Below, one piece after another: positions 1-10,180 of a stretch of DNA of 64,000 nucleotides. How positions within the stretch are numbered: position 1 is the first letter of the stretch; each line of letters starts with the position of its first letter. A model generated the notes under the pieces. That model saw nothing but the letters and a program-made list of their open reading frames with translations. It did not search any database and was not told the origin of the DNA. The DNA is from Linum tenue (lineage: Eukaryota; Streptophyta; Magnoliopsida; Malpighiales; Linaceae), in NCBI GenBank assembly GCA_946122785.1, contig CAMGYJ010000005.1, positions 37,500,002 through 37,564,001 on the forward strand. Direction: 5' to 3'. Position numbers and translations under genes: made by a program.

Positions 1-985
1 ACCATATATCATCAACCAATCTCACATCGGTTCACAATTACATGGGTTCAACCCAAAACCGATAATCAAACGCTCACTAAACCATATATCATCAACCAAT
101 CTCACATCGGTTCACAATTACTTGGGTTCAACCCAAAACTGATAATCAAACGCTCACTAAACCATATATCATCAACCAATCTCACATCGGTTCACAATTA
201 CATGGGTTCAACCCAAAACCGATAATAAAACGCTCACTCAACCATATACATAACCTCAATCTCACATCGGTTTACAATTACATGGGGTTCAACCCAAAAT
301 CGATAATCAAACGCTCATTCAACCATATATCATCAACCAATCTCACATCGGTTCACAATTACATGGGTTCAACCCAAAACCGATAATCAAACGCTCATTC
401 AACCATATACATAACCTCAATCTCACATCGGTTCACAATTACATGGGGTTAAACCCAAAACCGATAATCAAACGCTCATTCAACCATATACATAACCTCA
501 ATCTCACATCGGTTCACAATTACATGGGTTCAACCCAAAACCGATAATCAAACGCTCACTAAACCATATACATAACCTCAATCTCACATCGGTTCACAAT
601 TACATGGGGTTCAACCCAAAACCGATAATCAAACGCTCATTCAACCATATACATAACCTCAATCTCACATCGGTTCACAATTACATGGGTTCAACCCAAA
701 ACCGATAATCAAACGCTCATTCAACCATATACATAACCTCAATCTCACATCGGTTCACAATTACATGGGGTTCAACCCAAAACCGATAATCAAACGCTCA
801 TTCAACCATATACATAACCTCAATCTCACATCGGTTCACAATTACATGGGTTCAACCCAAAACCGATAATAAAACGCTCACTAAACCATATACATAACCT
901 CAATCTCACATCGGTTCACAATTACATGGGGTTCAACCCAAACACCGTAATCAAACACTCACTAAACCATATATCATCAACCAAT
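1..985. repeat. Tandem array, about 80-bp unit, about 12 copies
   Basis: A unit of about 80 bp repeats from the first base of the window to the hAT insertion point, so the array continues off the left edge. Each unit contains ATCGGTT, a spacer with GGGTTCAACCC, then AACCGAT, so every copy has nested inverted repeats and could fold into a hairpin. Two variants of the linker alternate irregularly, one with atatcatcaacc and one with atacataacctc. Single-base differences (GGGTT or GGGGTT) separate the copies. A last copy lies on the far side of the hAT element, at 4,905-4,972. No coding potential is visible. Confidence 0.95.
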
Positions 986-993
986 CTCACATC
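986..993. repeat. Left 8-bp TSD of hAT element
   Basis: CTCACATC immediately precedes the CAGTG terminus of the hAT element. The same 8 bp follows the element at 4,905-4,912. Removing the element and one copy restores an uninterrupted 80-bp repeat unit, which proves the insertion event. Confidence 0.97.
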
Positions 994-3900
994 CAGTGTA
1001 GTCAAAATCGCGCTTTAAAGCGTAAAATCGTACGATTTTACGTTTCTAGGGTAGGAAAACGTTTCAAATCAGCAATAAAATCGTTTTTTATTCAAAATCG
1101 GTCAAAATCGTGATAAAATCGTTGAAATCGATAAAATCGGATAAAAACACGTTTTTAGAGCGTTTTTGTACGATTCCAAGCAAAGGAGCAAAACTGTCTC
1201 CTCTCACCAAAACGACGTCGTTTTTCTTATGAAAAAAAAAAAAGGGTCGGGCTGCCAGAAGAGAGTAAGGCTGCGCCGAACCTAACCCTACTCCATCTAT
1301 CTCATCTCCTCCAGCGCCGCAGGCTCTCGGCTCTCCCACTCCACCCTTCTCGTCAATCATCATCGGTCGCCGCCGCCTGTCTCCTTGGCCGCCGGCCGCC
1401 GCCTGTCAAGTGTCAACAATCGCCAGCCGCCGCCCTTCGCCCAGCCGCCGCCCTTCGCTAATCGCCGGCCCGCCGCTACACCTCAGCGCCTCGTCGCCCG
1501 CCGTCTCCAGTAGGCGGAAGGAGCAGGCGAGCAGCAAATCATTCCGTCACTTCCGCCGACCAAATTCCCCGGGTATGATCGTCTCTCCCTGCTCTATCTG
1601 CTCATCGGCGGCAATCATCAAAATTTGAATGAAACCAGGGAAACTATGTCATTGGAGTTGCACCCAATACCAAGAAACTAGGGGAAGAGAAAGTCGGGTA
1701 GACCCTCTCATATTCCTCTGTCGACTCCTCAATTGACCGGGGAAGAGAAGAATACCGACCAACCCTGTTTCAGTTTACTTGTTCTTTTACTGGTTCAGTT
1801 GACTATTGCAATCCTAGCTAGCATTGCTTGAGCATAACTGAAACAATATCCTGTCTCGCTTCCGTCATAGCAAACATCGGGACTCTGATTGGAGCCGAGG
1901 GTTCTGTTTCTTTTTAGATTCATTTATTTATTTGAATCTCATTTGATTGAAAGTGTTGGAATGCTTGTTGTTGTGGTCCTCCGAATTCTGTAATTGCAAT
2001 TGCTGCTGCATGTGCTGGGATTTTGGACTTAGGGCGCTGCTAGCTTGACTGATTCACATATGTATAAATTATAATTCAGAAGTTGAGATTTTGTTATTTA
2101 CAACAATTATTCTTTATTTTATGTAGGATTTGCAATTTCAATTATGTCGAGTGGGGGTACTAGTGCAAGCAATACTGTATCCAGTTCTAGAGCGAAGAGA
2201 AAAAATGCACAAGGCAATCGTCTAGATCCCGGTTGGCAGCATGGTATAGATGTACTCGGTAATGGGCAGAAAGTGAGATGCAAGTATTGTGATAAGGAAG
2301 TATGTGGTATATCTCGCTTCAAACATCATCTTGCAGGAACAAGAAAGGACTCAATCGCTTGTGTTAGTGTTCCTGATGAAGTTAGAGCAAAAATGTTAGA
2401 GCTACTTGGTGCAACTGAAGAAGAGAAGGCGACTAAGGCAAGGAAGCTACATGATCTCAGTTTTAGTCGTGATGGAGAGGGTAGTGGAACTGCTAATGAA
2501 GCTAGTGGCAGTGGCACTGGAAAACAGAAAACAATAACTACAGTTTTGAAGAAAGAACTCCGGGAAAAGGCTTGCAAGTCGATATCAAAATGGTGGTATG
2601 AAAATGCTATTCAATTCAATGCAACTAGATGTGATAGCTATCACCAAATGTTGGAAGATATAGCTCGGCATGGTCCTGGTTTTAAGGGTCCTTCTTATCA
2701 TGAGATTAGGGAGACTTTGCTGAAAGAGGAAATGCAGGAAGTGGAGAATAAATTGGGGATCTTCAAAGCTGAATGGAAGGCGGTGGGTTGCACAATAATG
2801 TCTGATGGATGGACAGATAAGAAACAGCGAGTTCTATGTAACTTTTTGGTTAATAGTCCTCGTGGAACTGTATTTCTTGAAGCTGTTGACACTTCTGATT
2901 TTTCGAAGACTGCTCAAAAGGTGTTTGAGATGTTAGATGGAGTTGTTGAGAAGGTTGGGGAAGAGAATGTTGTTCAAGTTGTGACAGATAATGCTTCAGC
3001 TTATAAGGCAGCAGGACAATTGTTGATGGAAAAAAGGAAGCATTTGTTTTGGACACCTTGTGCTGCTCATTGTTTGGATTTGATGCTAGAGGATCTTGCA
3101 AAGCATATTAAGGTGCACGAGACCACAATTTCCAATAGTAAGAAGATCACCAATTTCATTTATGCAAGAACAATGATGATTGCCATGATGAGGGAGTTCA
3201 CTCAAGGGAAAGATTTGGTTAGACCTGCTGTTACAAGATTTGCTACATCATATTTGACATTGGGATCTCTTAATGACAATAAGGGTTCCTTGATGACAAT
3301 GTTTTCTTCTGAGAAGTGGAGGAAGAGTAGCTTTTCTAAGCTTCGTGAAGGAAAAAGAGTTCAAGGATTTGTACTTGATGGTAGATTTTGGAAAAATGTG
3401 ACAAATTGTCTTAGAGCTGCTCAACCTCTTGTCAAGATTCTACGTTTGGTTGATTCTGATGAAAAACCGGCAATGCCCTTCTTATACTCTGAAATTATCC
3501 AAGCGAAGGAGAAGATTAAAAGCAACTTCAACAATGTGGAAAGAAGGTGATTTCGAGTTCCTTTTCCTATTAACTTATCATACAAACCTATATTTTTATT
3601 GTTCTAACTTCTAACTTCTAATTTGTTTATTCTCTATTGTATATACTTTATATAGATACAAGCCTGTCTTGAAAGTCATTGACAAAAGGTGGGAAGATCA
3701 AATGAGTAGACCAATTCACTATGCTGCATATTGGTTGAATCCTCAAATTCACCATTCTCAAGGATTTAACCATAATGATCCAAAGGTGAAAATGGGATTG
3801 TATGAGTGCATATCTAGACTTGCAAAGAATGATGAAGAGAAGTTTTTGATAATGGAGCAGTTGTCTGTATTTCGTCATGCTCGTGGAATGTTTGATAAGT

Positions 3901-4904
3901 ATGGTGCAATGCAATTAAAGGATAGGCAACATCCAGCTGATTGGTGGACCGGATTTGGAGATGAAATGCCAGAGCTTCAAAAATTTGCTCTTCGGGTGTT
4001 GAGTTTGACTTGTAGTGCTTCTGGGTGCGAGCGTAATTGGAGTGCATTTGAGAGGGTAAGTAATAAATTGCCTCTATTTTCTTTTCATCATATCGTTCAT
4101 TCTTTTTACATGTGAATATGTGGTGATGTGAACTCTTTTACTTGTAGATTCATACTAAGAAAAAGAACAATTTGCGTGCACAAAAAATGAATGATCTTGT
4201 GTATGTTATGTGCAACAACAAATTGGTGGGCGGGAATGCCAAGAAAGCAAGAAGGCTTGAGATCGACTTTGAGGATATAGACTCTGATAATGAATGGATT
4301 TGTGCTAGTGATAATGAAGAAGGAGAACCACAATCTACAGATTTAGAGGTTGGTGGTGAGGAAGGTGGTCATACTATTGAAGGTGGTGGTGATGCTATTG
4401 GTGTTGATGCTCGAAGAGATGAGGGGGATCATGAATATAGTAGTCCACTTGATGTTGATGGCAATGGTGATGATGATGATAATGATGATGATTTGGATGC
4501 AAATGTGGAAGCCGATGAATTGATGTAGTTTTCCTTCTATCCTTTATAACATTTGTGTGCTTTGATTGTGAGGACTTGGATTATTAAACGCATATGTCAT
4601 TATGTAAACTTAAACCAGCTTGTGAGAATTTGGATTCTTAACTCGTTTGTGGGTTACGATTTATGTTTATGAACTTATTGTTATGATGTTATGAGTTTGT
4701 TCTAATTTAGATATGAATTGCAGGTATTTTTTCTTTTATCTAAACTCTGTGAACTCATATTTTACATAGTTTATGCCGTACTTAACATTATTTTAATTAT
4801 TATACAGGATGCATCAAAAACTTACGCTTTTACGCTTTAATTCACCGCTTTTCGATTTTACCCCTTTTCCGCTTTTAGGTAGAATCGCGCTTTTAACTGC
4901 ATTG
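994..4904 (+). mobile_element. Complete autonomous-type hAT DNA transposon, 3.9 kb
   Basis: The left end starts CAGTGTAGTCAAAATCGCGC and the right end, read in reverse complement, starts CAATGCAGTTAAAAGCGCGA, giving imperfect terminal inverted repeats. The element is flanked by the exact 8-bp duplication CTCACATC, the size typical of the hAT superfamily. The subterminal regions are rich in AAAATCG, TACGATTTTA and TTTACG motifs in both orientations; these are plausible transposase binding sites, by analogy with other hAT elements. Inside lies a spliced transposase gene with no visible break. GC-rich sequence at about 1,300-1,560 followed by a possible 5'-UTR intron ending in ATGTAG at 2,121-2,126 suggests a leader exon upstream of the ATG. 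Confidence 0.95.
2144..4528 (+). CDS. hAT transposase (BED finger, DUF659, C-terminal dimerisation), three coding exons
   Basis: This is the transposase of the surrounding hAT element. It would bind the element ends, cut them and reinsert the element in the nucleus. Proposed exons are 2,144-3,546, 3,656-4,055 and 4,148-4,528. The introns (109 and 92 bp) begin with GT and end with AG and keep the frame, giving 727 residues. A BED zinc finger sits near residues 30-75 (CKYC, then FKHHLAGT). The RNase H-like catalytic core is marked by SDGWTD, VVTDNASAY and CERNWSAF, which supply the Asp, Asp and Glu expected for this superfamily; CAAHCLDL marks the insertion domain. The hAT dimerisation segment surrounds GCERNWSAF near the exon 2-3 junction. 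The tail is very acidic, with runs of Asp. No stop or frameshift interrupts the spliced frame, so the protein may be functional. The second intron uses the strong donor GTAAGT. Confidence 0.9.
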
Positions 4905-4972
4905 CTCACATCGGTTCACAATTACATGGGGTTCAACCCAAAACCGATAATCACACGCTCATTCAACCATAC
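4905..4972. repeat. Right TSD and last copy of the 80-bp tandem repeat
   Basis: The duplication CTCACATC (4,905-4,912) is followed by the remainder of the interrupted repeat unit, including GGGTTCAACCC and AACCGATAATC. Repeat similarity ends near the sequence cattcaaccat. This marks the right boundary of the array. Confidence 0.93.
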
Positions 4973-5061
4973 GTAGTAAAAAGCAAACGAACAATGAATT
5001 TTACAAAATATGTTAAGTAGTCTGACTGTTTAATACACTGAATTATTATGCCAAGTGCTCT

Positions 5062-5071
5062 GGTTCGAACC
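5062..5071. other. Isolated box-B-like motif
   Basis: GGTTCGAACC, in the context tgctctGGTTCGAACCttc, matches the RNA polymerase III box B consensus. No box A is visible at the right spacing and no clover-leaf can be drawn, so this is at most a SINE scrap. Confidence 0.25.
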
Positions 5072-5107
5072 TTCTTAATGACGTTTTTTTTCACTAACAA
5101 GCGAGCC

Positions 5108-5400
5108 CACAATCTCACGGGTGTGAGATGGTCTTGAATCACGGGTGTGAGATGGTCCTTTCAAGACCGTGAGGTTCTCTGAACATAGGGAATGATTTTT
5201 TGATTCTCAAGGCCCAGTCTCACGGGCGTAAAATTACCATCATTAAGGCGTGATAAAATCCCATCTCACGGCCCAGTCTCACGGGCGTGAAAGATACATC
5301 CTAAGCATCAGAGACAATGAGAAATCACCATCTCACGGCCGTGAAAATGGCTTATTGAGGCCGTGAAACAGCCTCTGGCAGGGTGAATAAGGTCCATTTT
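5108..5400. repeat. Cluster of TCACGG(C/G)CGTGA palindromic motifs, left side of the Ulp1 locus
   Basis: At least seven degenerate copies of a short palindrome built on TCACGG and CGTGA occur in about 290 bp, including a perfect TCACGGCCGTGA at 5,333-5,344. A near-tandem pair, CACGGGTGTGAGATGGTC, lies at about 5,115-5,160. The same motif recurs on the other side of the protease gene at 9,168-9,345. Such symmetric subterminal motifs are typical of DNA transposons, but no terminal inverted repeat or TSD was found here. Confidence 0.75.
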
Positions 5401-5639
5401 CAACCATTTTTCGGTATATGATCATGCATAATTTTTTCCTTGTCGACACATTAAACATAATATAGAGAAAAAAATAACATCACTGAATAATGCTTCATTC
5501 ATAACTTCATTGTAATTTCAACAGTTTTCTAAACTTCATTCAACATCTACATTCACTAAAATTCATTCAACATCTACATTATCCTAAACTTCAATCAACA
5601 TCCACATTAACTAAACTCACATTAACATCACAAGTCTCA

Positions 5640-8600
5640 ATGCTTCTTAGACTTTCTACCCTTTTTCTCCCCATGCGCGTGCAACGGCTTTCTTCCTCGA
5701 TTGAGTAAGTTTGTCTTGAAATTCACCTTCTCAGTCTCAATTTGGGCAGGTCTCGCATGACTCTCAAAATATTCATCTGATTGTGTCTTTATTGTAGCTT
5801 TCACCTCATTCAGATGCGTAGTGAGCAAGTACATTGTAAGTTGTGCCCGCTCATAGTCACTGTCGAACTGGTCAAGCTTCTTGGAATATCGATCTGGATC
5901 CAGCAAGTAATTGATGACAAATAGTCCACAATCAAATCTGTAATATAACAAATAATTACCATGGTCATGATGCGAACAAATAATTATCGAAGTTAATTAG
6001 AACAGTGCACGATTAAACAACAACAAAGGGTACCCATTTGGTTGGCAAGCAACATCCTGGCGATATCTAACCACGAAGTCCACAAATGAAAACGCCCCGC
6101 AGATATCATCCTTAAGCAACCAATCTAGACCCAATTTCTGCAAATGAAAACATCCCCCTCATCGATATATAACGACAAAAGTCGGCAAATGAAAAACAAC
6201 TAACAACTAAGCAATAAGTAGAGCTTGAAAACTTGAAGAACAAGAAGCAAACCAGTTTCTGCATCCTTGCATCATATTCTTCATTATGAGTTCCTGGTAA
6301 TGAGTCCTAGATTTCAATTTCTTTGGCTTCCATGTTAAAGATCGCTAGATAGAAGTGGTTCAACGTGAGGTTGAAAATTGGGACATGAATCTGAAATAAT
6401 GGACAAACAAACAATAATTATCAATTTAACATAGGAGGGTGAAGCCATTTCCTTTTAGAAAACAACATTACAACATACCTTACTGCAGTAATGTAGCTCA
6501 CTTATACAGTATCGCTCAAGTATCTTATATGAACGCATCTTAGCCATAAATTGCTCCTCATTGCAATGATTCGCACGATCCTAGAAAAATAAAACACAGT
6601 CACCCACACAAGCTACATGTAACAAAAAATAGATTAATTTCATGACAAGAATAGACAAAGCAGACAACTGTACCGAAACTGAAGGTGGAAAGAACCAAGA
6701 CAAGCCACCACTGCGACCACAACTTCGTTCTTCTAGTGTCTTGCACAGACACGCCATTTCTATAATCTAATGCATCATCATCACATATACCAAAGTCAGC
6801 AATACACGTTCAATCTACTAAATTACACACATAAAAGAACTTACCCTTGTTGAAATTCTGGTCCTTGGCAAAAGCTCGACCAAATCTTCACGTAACAAGG
6901 AAAGAACCCCGCCACCAAGACTAACCAATATGTCACTGTTATACAATACCAAGTTCAAACAACACAACATTAGAATAAGGCAAATACCAAAAACATCATA
7001 CAAATATGATCCAATCTTACTTGTAATGATTTCGGGAGGTACCTTTCGGGAAGCTTACTACTAAAAGCAAATTGAATCATCTTTACTGCCTCCAGAGTCA
7101 ATGGTGTCTGAACAACAAAGGGAGGAGCACGGTACAAAGGTTGTGCTTTCTTAGCTCTGGGATTTGCCCGTTCGAATGGAGAGACCACATACAAACTAGG
7201 CTTCAATTTAGACACACTACGTAGTCCACCTCCCTTTCGCCCCTTTCTTGTTCAAAAACATAAAACAAAACCAGTTCATTAGTAACCACACCATAAGAAC
7301 CAATAATTAGAAAACTTAATCAAGTGAAATACCTTCACAGTCTTCGAACAACCATCATTAGCAGCAACACTTTCATCACTCAACAATATGAATTTCTCAA
7401 CTTTAGACGCTTTAGGCTGCTTGCAAGGAGACTTTTTTCACAACTTTCATAGAAGGAGATTCAGAACATCTGTCATCTCCAATTTCCCCCTCAGCTTCTC
7501 CCGAATTCTCAACTTTGGCAGTCTTGACACATTCGGAGGTAGGAGAAATGGGTTCCCTTGGTTTTTCAACCTCACCCTTCTGATCGTTCTTTTTCAACTC
7601 AGCTGCAGAAGCTTTCACGTTATCAGCCGCATCCTTCTGATCGTTCTTTTTCAACTCAGTAGGCTGCTCCCTTGACAAAGGATCACCTAGAGTTGCTTTC
7701 ACTGCCTCTATAAAGGGACTTCACTGCAGTACCAATTTCGTCTCTAAAAGCCCGAAATTCGTTCTCCATTTTCACAACCCGGCTCATTAGCTCATTATCT
7801 CTAGAAGCAGCATCACCCATTGCCACTCTAAATTCTTGACCAAAGTTGTCAATTCTACCCTCCATGGTACTAAACCGAGCATCAATACGCTCACAGAGAA
7901 GCAGCTCATCCCCGTCGGGTTTGTGCCGTTTCCCGTCTCTTTTTCCCCGTTTCCTTGGAGGTGATTTCAAACCGGCATCCTCAGCTGATCTTTTCCCCGA
8001 ACTGCTGGAAACCTATAAATTAATTAAAAAGGGAACCAAATGTACCATTAGCATGCTCCAACTTGTCAAAAGAATCAAATATACTATCAATCTTACCACT
8101 TTTGTTAACAATAACTCCACATCTCCGCTCCCCCAACTCATCAAATCCAAACTCCCATCAATGGTTTGGAAAATACCATTTGCATGCTCCAAGAATATTA
8201 ACTACAAAAAAAATACTATAATCAACATGATGATTAATCATTACAAATATGTAGTAAGTCGGGATTAGCAATTATTTACCTCCAAAAACAGCAAGCAACC
8301 CGGTATATACTCTCTCCTATAAGCATTATGGTCGCAGATGCATTTGACCATTTCATTGAAGCAAAAGGATGCCCAATTCTTCTTCGGAATGTCTGCAACA
8401 TCGGTGACAGCGTATACCGAAGACAAGGAAATTTCATCTCTTCTAGTTGGTACTAATAGCACCCCCATTACGTACATAATAAACGTTTGAAGAAATAGAT
8501 CGCCCCTATCTTTCATCTTCGACAACGCCTTCTGCATTAAGCTTGTGGAAATCGCCTGTCGGCCACAATCACGTGTCGAAAACACTCTAAATGGTTCCAG

Positions 8601-8924
8601 TTCCTCCGATCTTCCTCCCACTTCTTCACCATTGAAGATGATATCAGTACCTCCCTCAGGCACGCCCATAATTCGCTCGAAATCTTTGGCCGAAATATGC
8701 ACTTCCAACCCATATGCCTTAATTGTGCTTTCTTCCAGATTAAAGCTCTTCAAAAGTTTCTCCAACAACTCACGTTGTAGCATTCTTCCTTTGACTTCAA
8801 GAATACGACCAAAGCCACATCTCTTAATGGCCTCTGATTGACAAGCCTCTAAATTTGAGACTAGTGAGAATACTTTCCTAGGAGAACATCGCGTGCTCAA
8901 AATTTGATGCCTCTTCGTCTTCAT
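5640..8924 (-). pseudogene. Ulp1-like (C48) cysteine protease gene, transposon-associated type, decayed
   Basis: Read leftwards, this locus has a plant-mobile-type N-terminal exon (8,280-8,924; RCGFGRILEVKG, then IMGVPEGG) followed by a basic and coiled-coil stretch (about 8,016-7,331). Small exons follow near 7,244-7,021, 6,938-6,842, 6,770-6,674, 6,582-6,478, 6,390-6,253, 6,137-6,036 and 5,938-5,640. The Ulp1 fold is recognised by LNHFYLAI (catalytic His region), DSLPG (catalytic Asp) and FDCGLFVINYLL (catalytic Cys). Family members cleave SUMO-like conjugates, and many plant copies travel inside transposons. A TAG stop at 6,307-6,309 directly precedes the Asp codon. A one-base slip in an A-run near 7,430 and a frame change near 7,700 also break the gene. 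Exon limits are approximate, read from GT and AG sites. Confidence 0.75.
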
Positions 8925-9167
8925 TATAGAACAATTTTAGCAAACTGCAAAATTAAAAAAACAGAAAAATTATAAGCATGCCTTGAAACACGAATTATAA
9001 GCATGCCGAAGAGTACAAACAAAATACAAGTTCTAACTACCAGAAGAACTGAAAACCCCCTACATCAACACCTGAGTACACTAATTAACCATGAAATCCG
9101 CCATTGGCATATATAAATTTCACCCAAAACACCCCGCTTTCATTACATTTCACCCAAAAATGAAAAT

Positions 9168-9345
9168 TCTCACGGCCGTGACATGACCCGTGACAAGCAA
9201 AGAGTAGTTTTCATATCTCCAGACAATCTCACGGCTTTGGCTTAATAAATCACGACCGTTAAAATAAGCCGTGAAACTCAAAACACCCAGATTTCACTAA
9301 ACATTCTCACGGCTAATTCTGGAAATTTCACAGCCGTAACATCTT
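9168..9345. repeat. Cluster of TCACGGCCGTGA palindromic motifs, right side of the Ulp1 locus
   Basis: A perfect TCACGGCCGTGA lies at 9,170-9,181. Degenerate forms follow: CACGGCTTTGG, CACGACCGTTAAA, GCCGTGAAAC, TCACGGCTAAT and CACAGCCGTAAC. The motif type and density match the cluster at 5,108-5,400, so the protease gene is bracketed symmetrically. The cluster lies just upstream of the presumed gene start and could also have a promoter role. Confidence 0.7.
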
Positions 9346-9416
9346 CTCATGAGATAAGCAAAACAGAAGAAAAGGTTTAATCATCTATTCACAGAAGAAA
9401 AGGTTTTCTCTTTGCA

Positions 9417-9509
9417 GGCAAACTGTTGGAGCAAGCATGGAAAGAAGCAGGCTGCCATTTTTCCTGGTTTTCTTGATGTGGAGAAGTTGTATGAAGCTTG
9501 GAAGAGATG
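9417..9509 (+). pseudogene. Possible orphan terminal exon
   Basis: A strong splice-acceptor-like sequence (ttttctctttgcag, ending at 9,418) is followed by an open frame of about 30 codons that ends in TGA at 9,509. The peptide contains KKQAAIFPGF and DVEKLYEAWKR and has the composition of a real protein C-terminus. No upstream exons are visible in the preceding 4 kb on this strand. It may be a gene fragment captured by the neighbouring element or the remnant of a dispersed duplication. I do not recognise the parent gene. Confidence 0.35.
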
Positions 9510-10047
9510 ATTTGTACAGAGATTTCTGACATGGTTGTTTAGATCCAAATCATTCACAATATTTTCTCATCTCATCTCATTCATCCATTCATTGTTTTAT
9601 AAATGCAAAGAGAATGAGATTCCTCATGTGTCTCCTTTGCCATCTGCCATATATAATGAATCAGATGCAAAAGAAAACACAACAAAGAAAATGTTATTTT
9701 CAAAAGGCTATGCTGAAACCAGAACCACCATATCCAGGATGCTACAGGACACTCAGGAAGTCGGTCCCAGCGTGTGTTCGAATCGTGATCGGCCTAGTTT
9801 GATAATTGATCTACAGACATAAACAAAAACCAGTTGCTGTTTAAGTTTATTGCTGGTTTCTAAGCTGGGAAAAAACATAACCAAGTGGCAAGGTAGAGAT
9901 GAACTAGCAGAGCAGATACTCGACATTGTTGACTTAGTTTGGCAACTAGTGACCAGTTACTTGGCTTGGAGCCTGATTGAGAGAAATGAATGACAACAAG
10001 CACTCCAATACCTCAGAAACAGAAGATAAGCAAAACAAAAAAAAATG
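9510..10047. other. Intergenic, no gene seen
   Basis: The sequence is A/T-rich with short open frames only. A GTGTTCGAATC stretch at about 9,774-9,785 recalls a pol III box B but lacks a partner box A. Nothing else is supported. Confidence 0.5.
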
Positions 10048-10180
10048 TCACGGAAGATCATCGAAATTGATAGCCCTAAGACCACTGATTCGTTTGCTGA
10101 GGTTAGTTCCCTTGATAAACTCGAAACAGTATCTGTCTAGGGATGTATAAAACTCATTCCCGGCCTTGAGGCCTGATATG
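10048..10180 (-). pseudogene. Possible orphan terminal exon (minus strand)
   Basis: On the minus strand, an acceptor-like tttctcatatcag is followed by about 43 open codons ending in TGA at 10,048. The peptide includes GNEFYTSLDRYCFEF and ends RAINFDDLP. The composition looks like a genuine protein end rather than random translation. No convincing upstream exons were found between 10,200 and 11,500, although a GC-rich, exon-like block with a GGTTAGTATG donor lies at about 11,570-11,990 on the same strand. The gene family is not recognised. Confidence 0.3.

Noticed and set aside
1..985. Regularly spaced repeats recalling a CRISPR array
   Set aside because: The units are contiguous with no unique spacers, and the context is eukaryotic. 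It is a tandem repeat.
5640..8924. Ulp1 locus as a working host SUMO protease gene
   Set aside because: An in-frame TAG before the catalytic Asp and at least one frameshift break it, and the N-terminal type is that of transposon-carried copies.
9770..9800. Box-B-like GTGTTCGAATC as a tRNA or SINE
   Set aside because: No box A, clover-leaf or tail was found.
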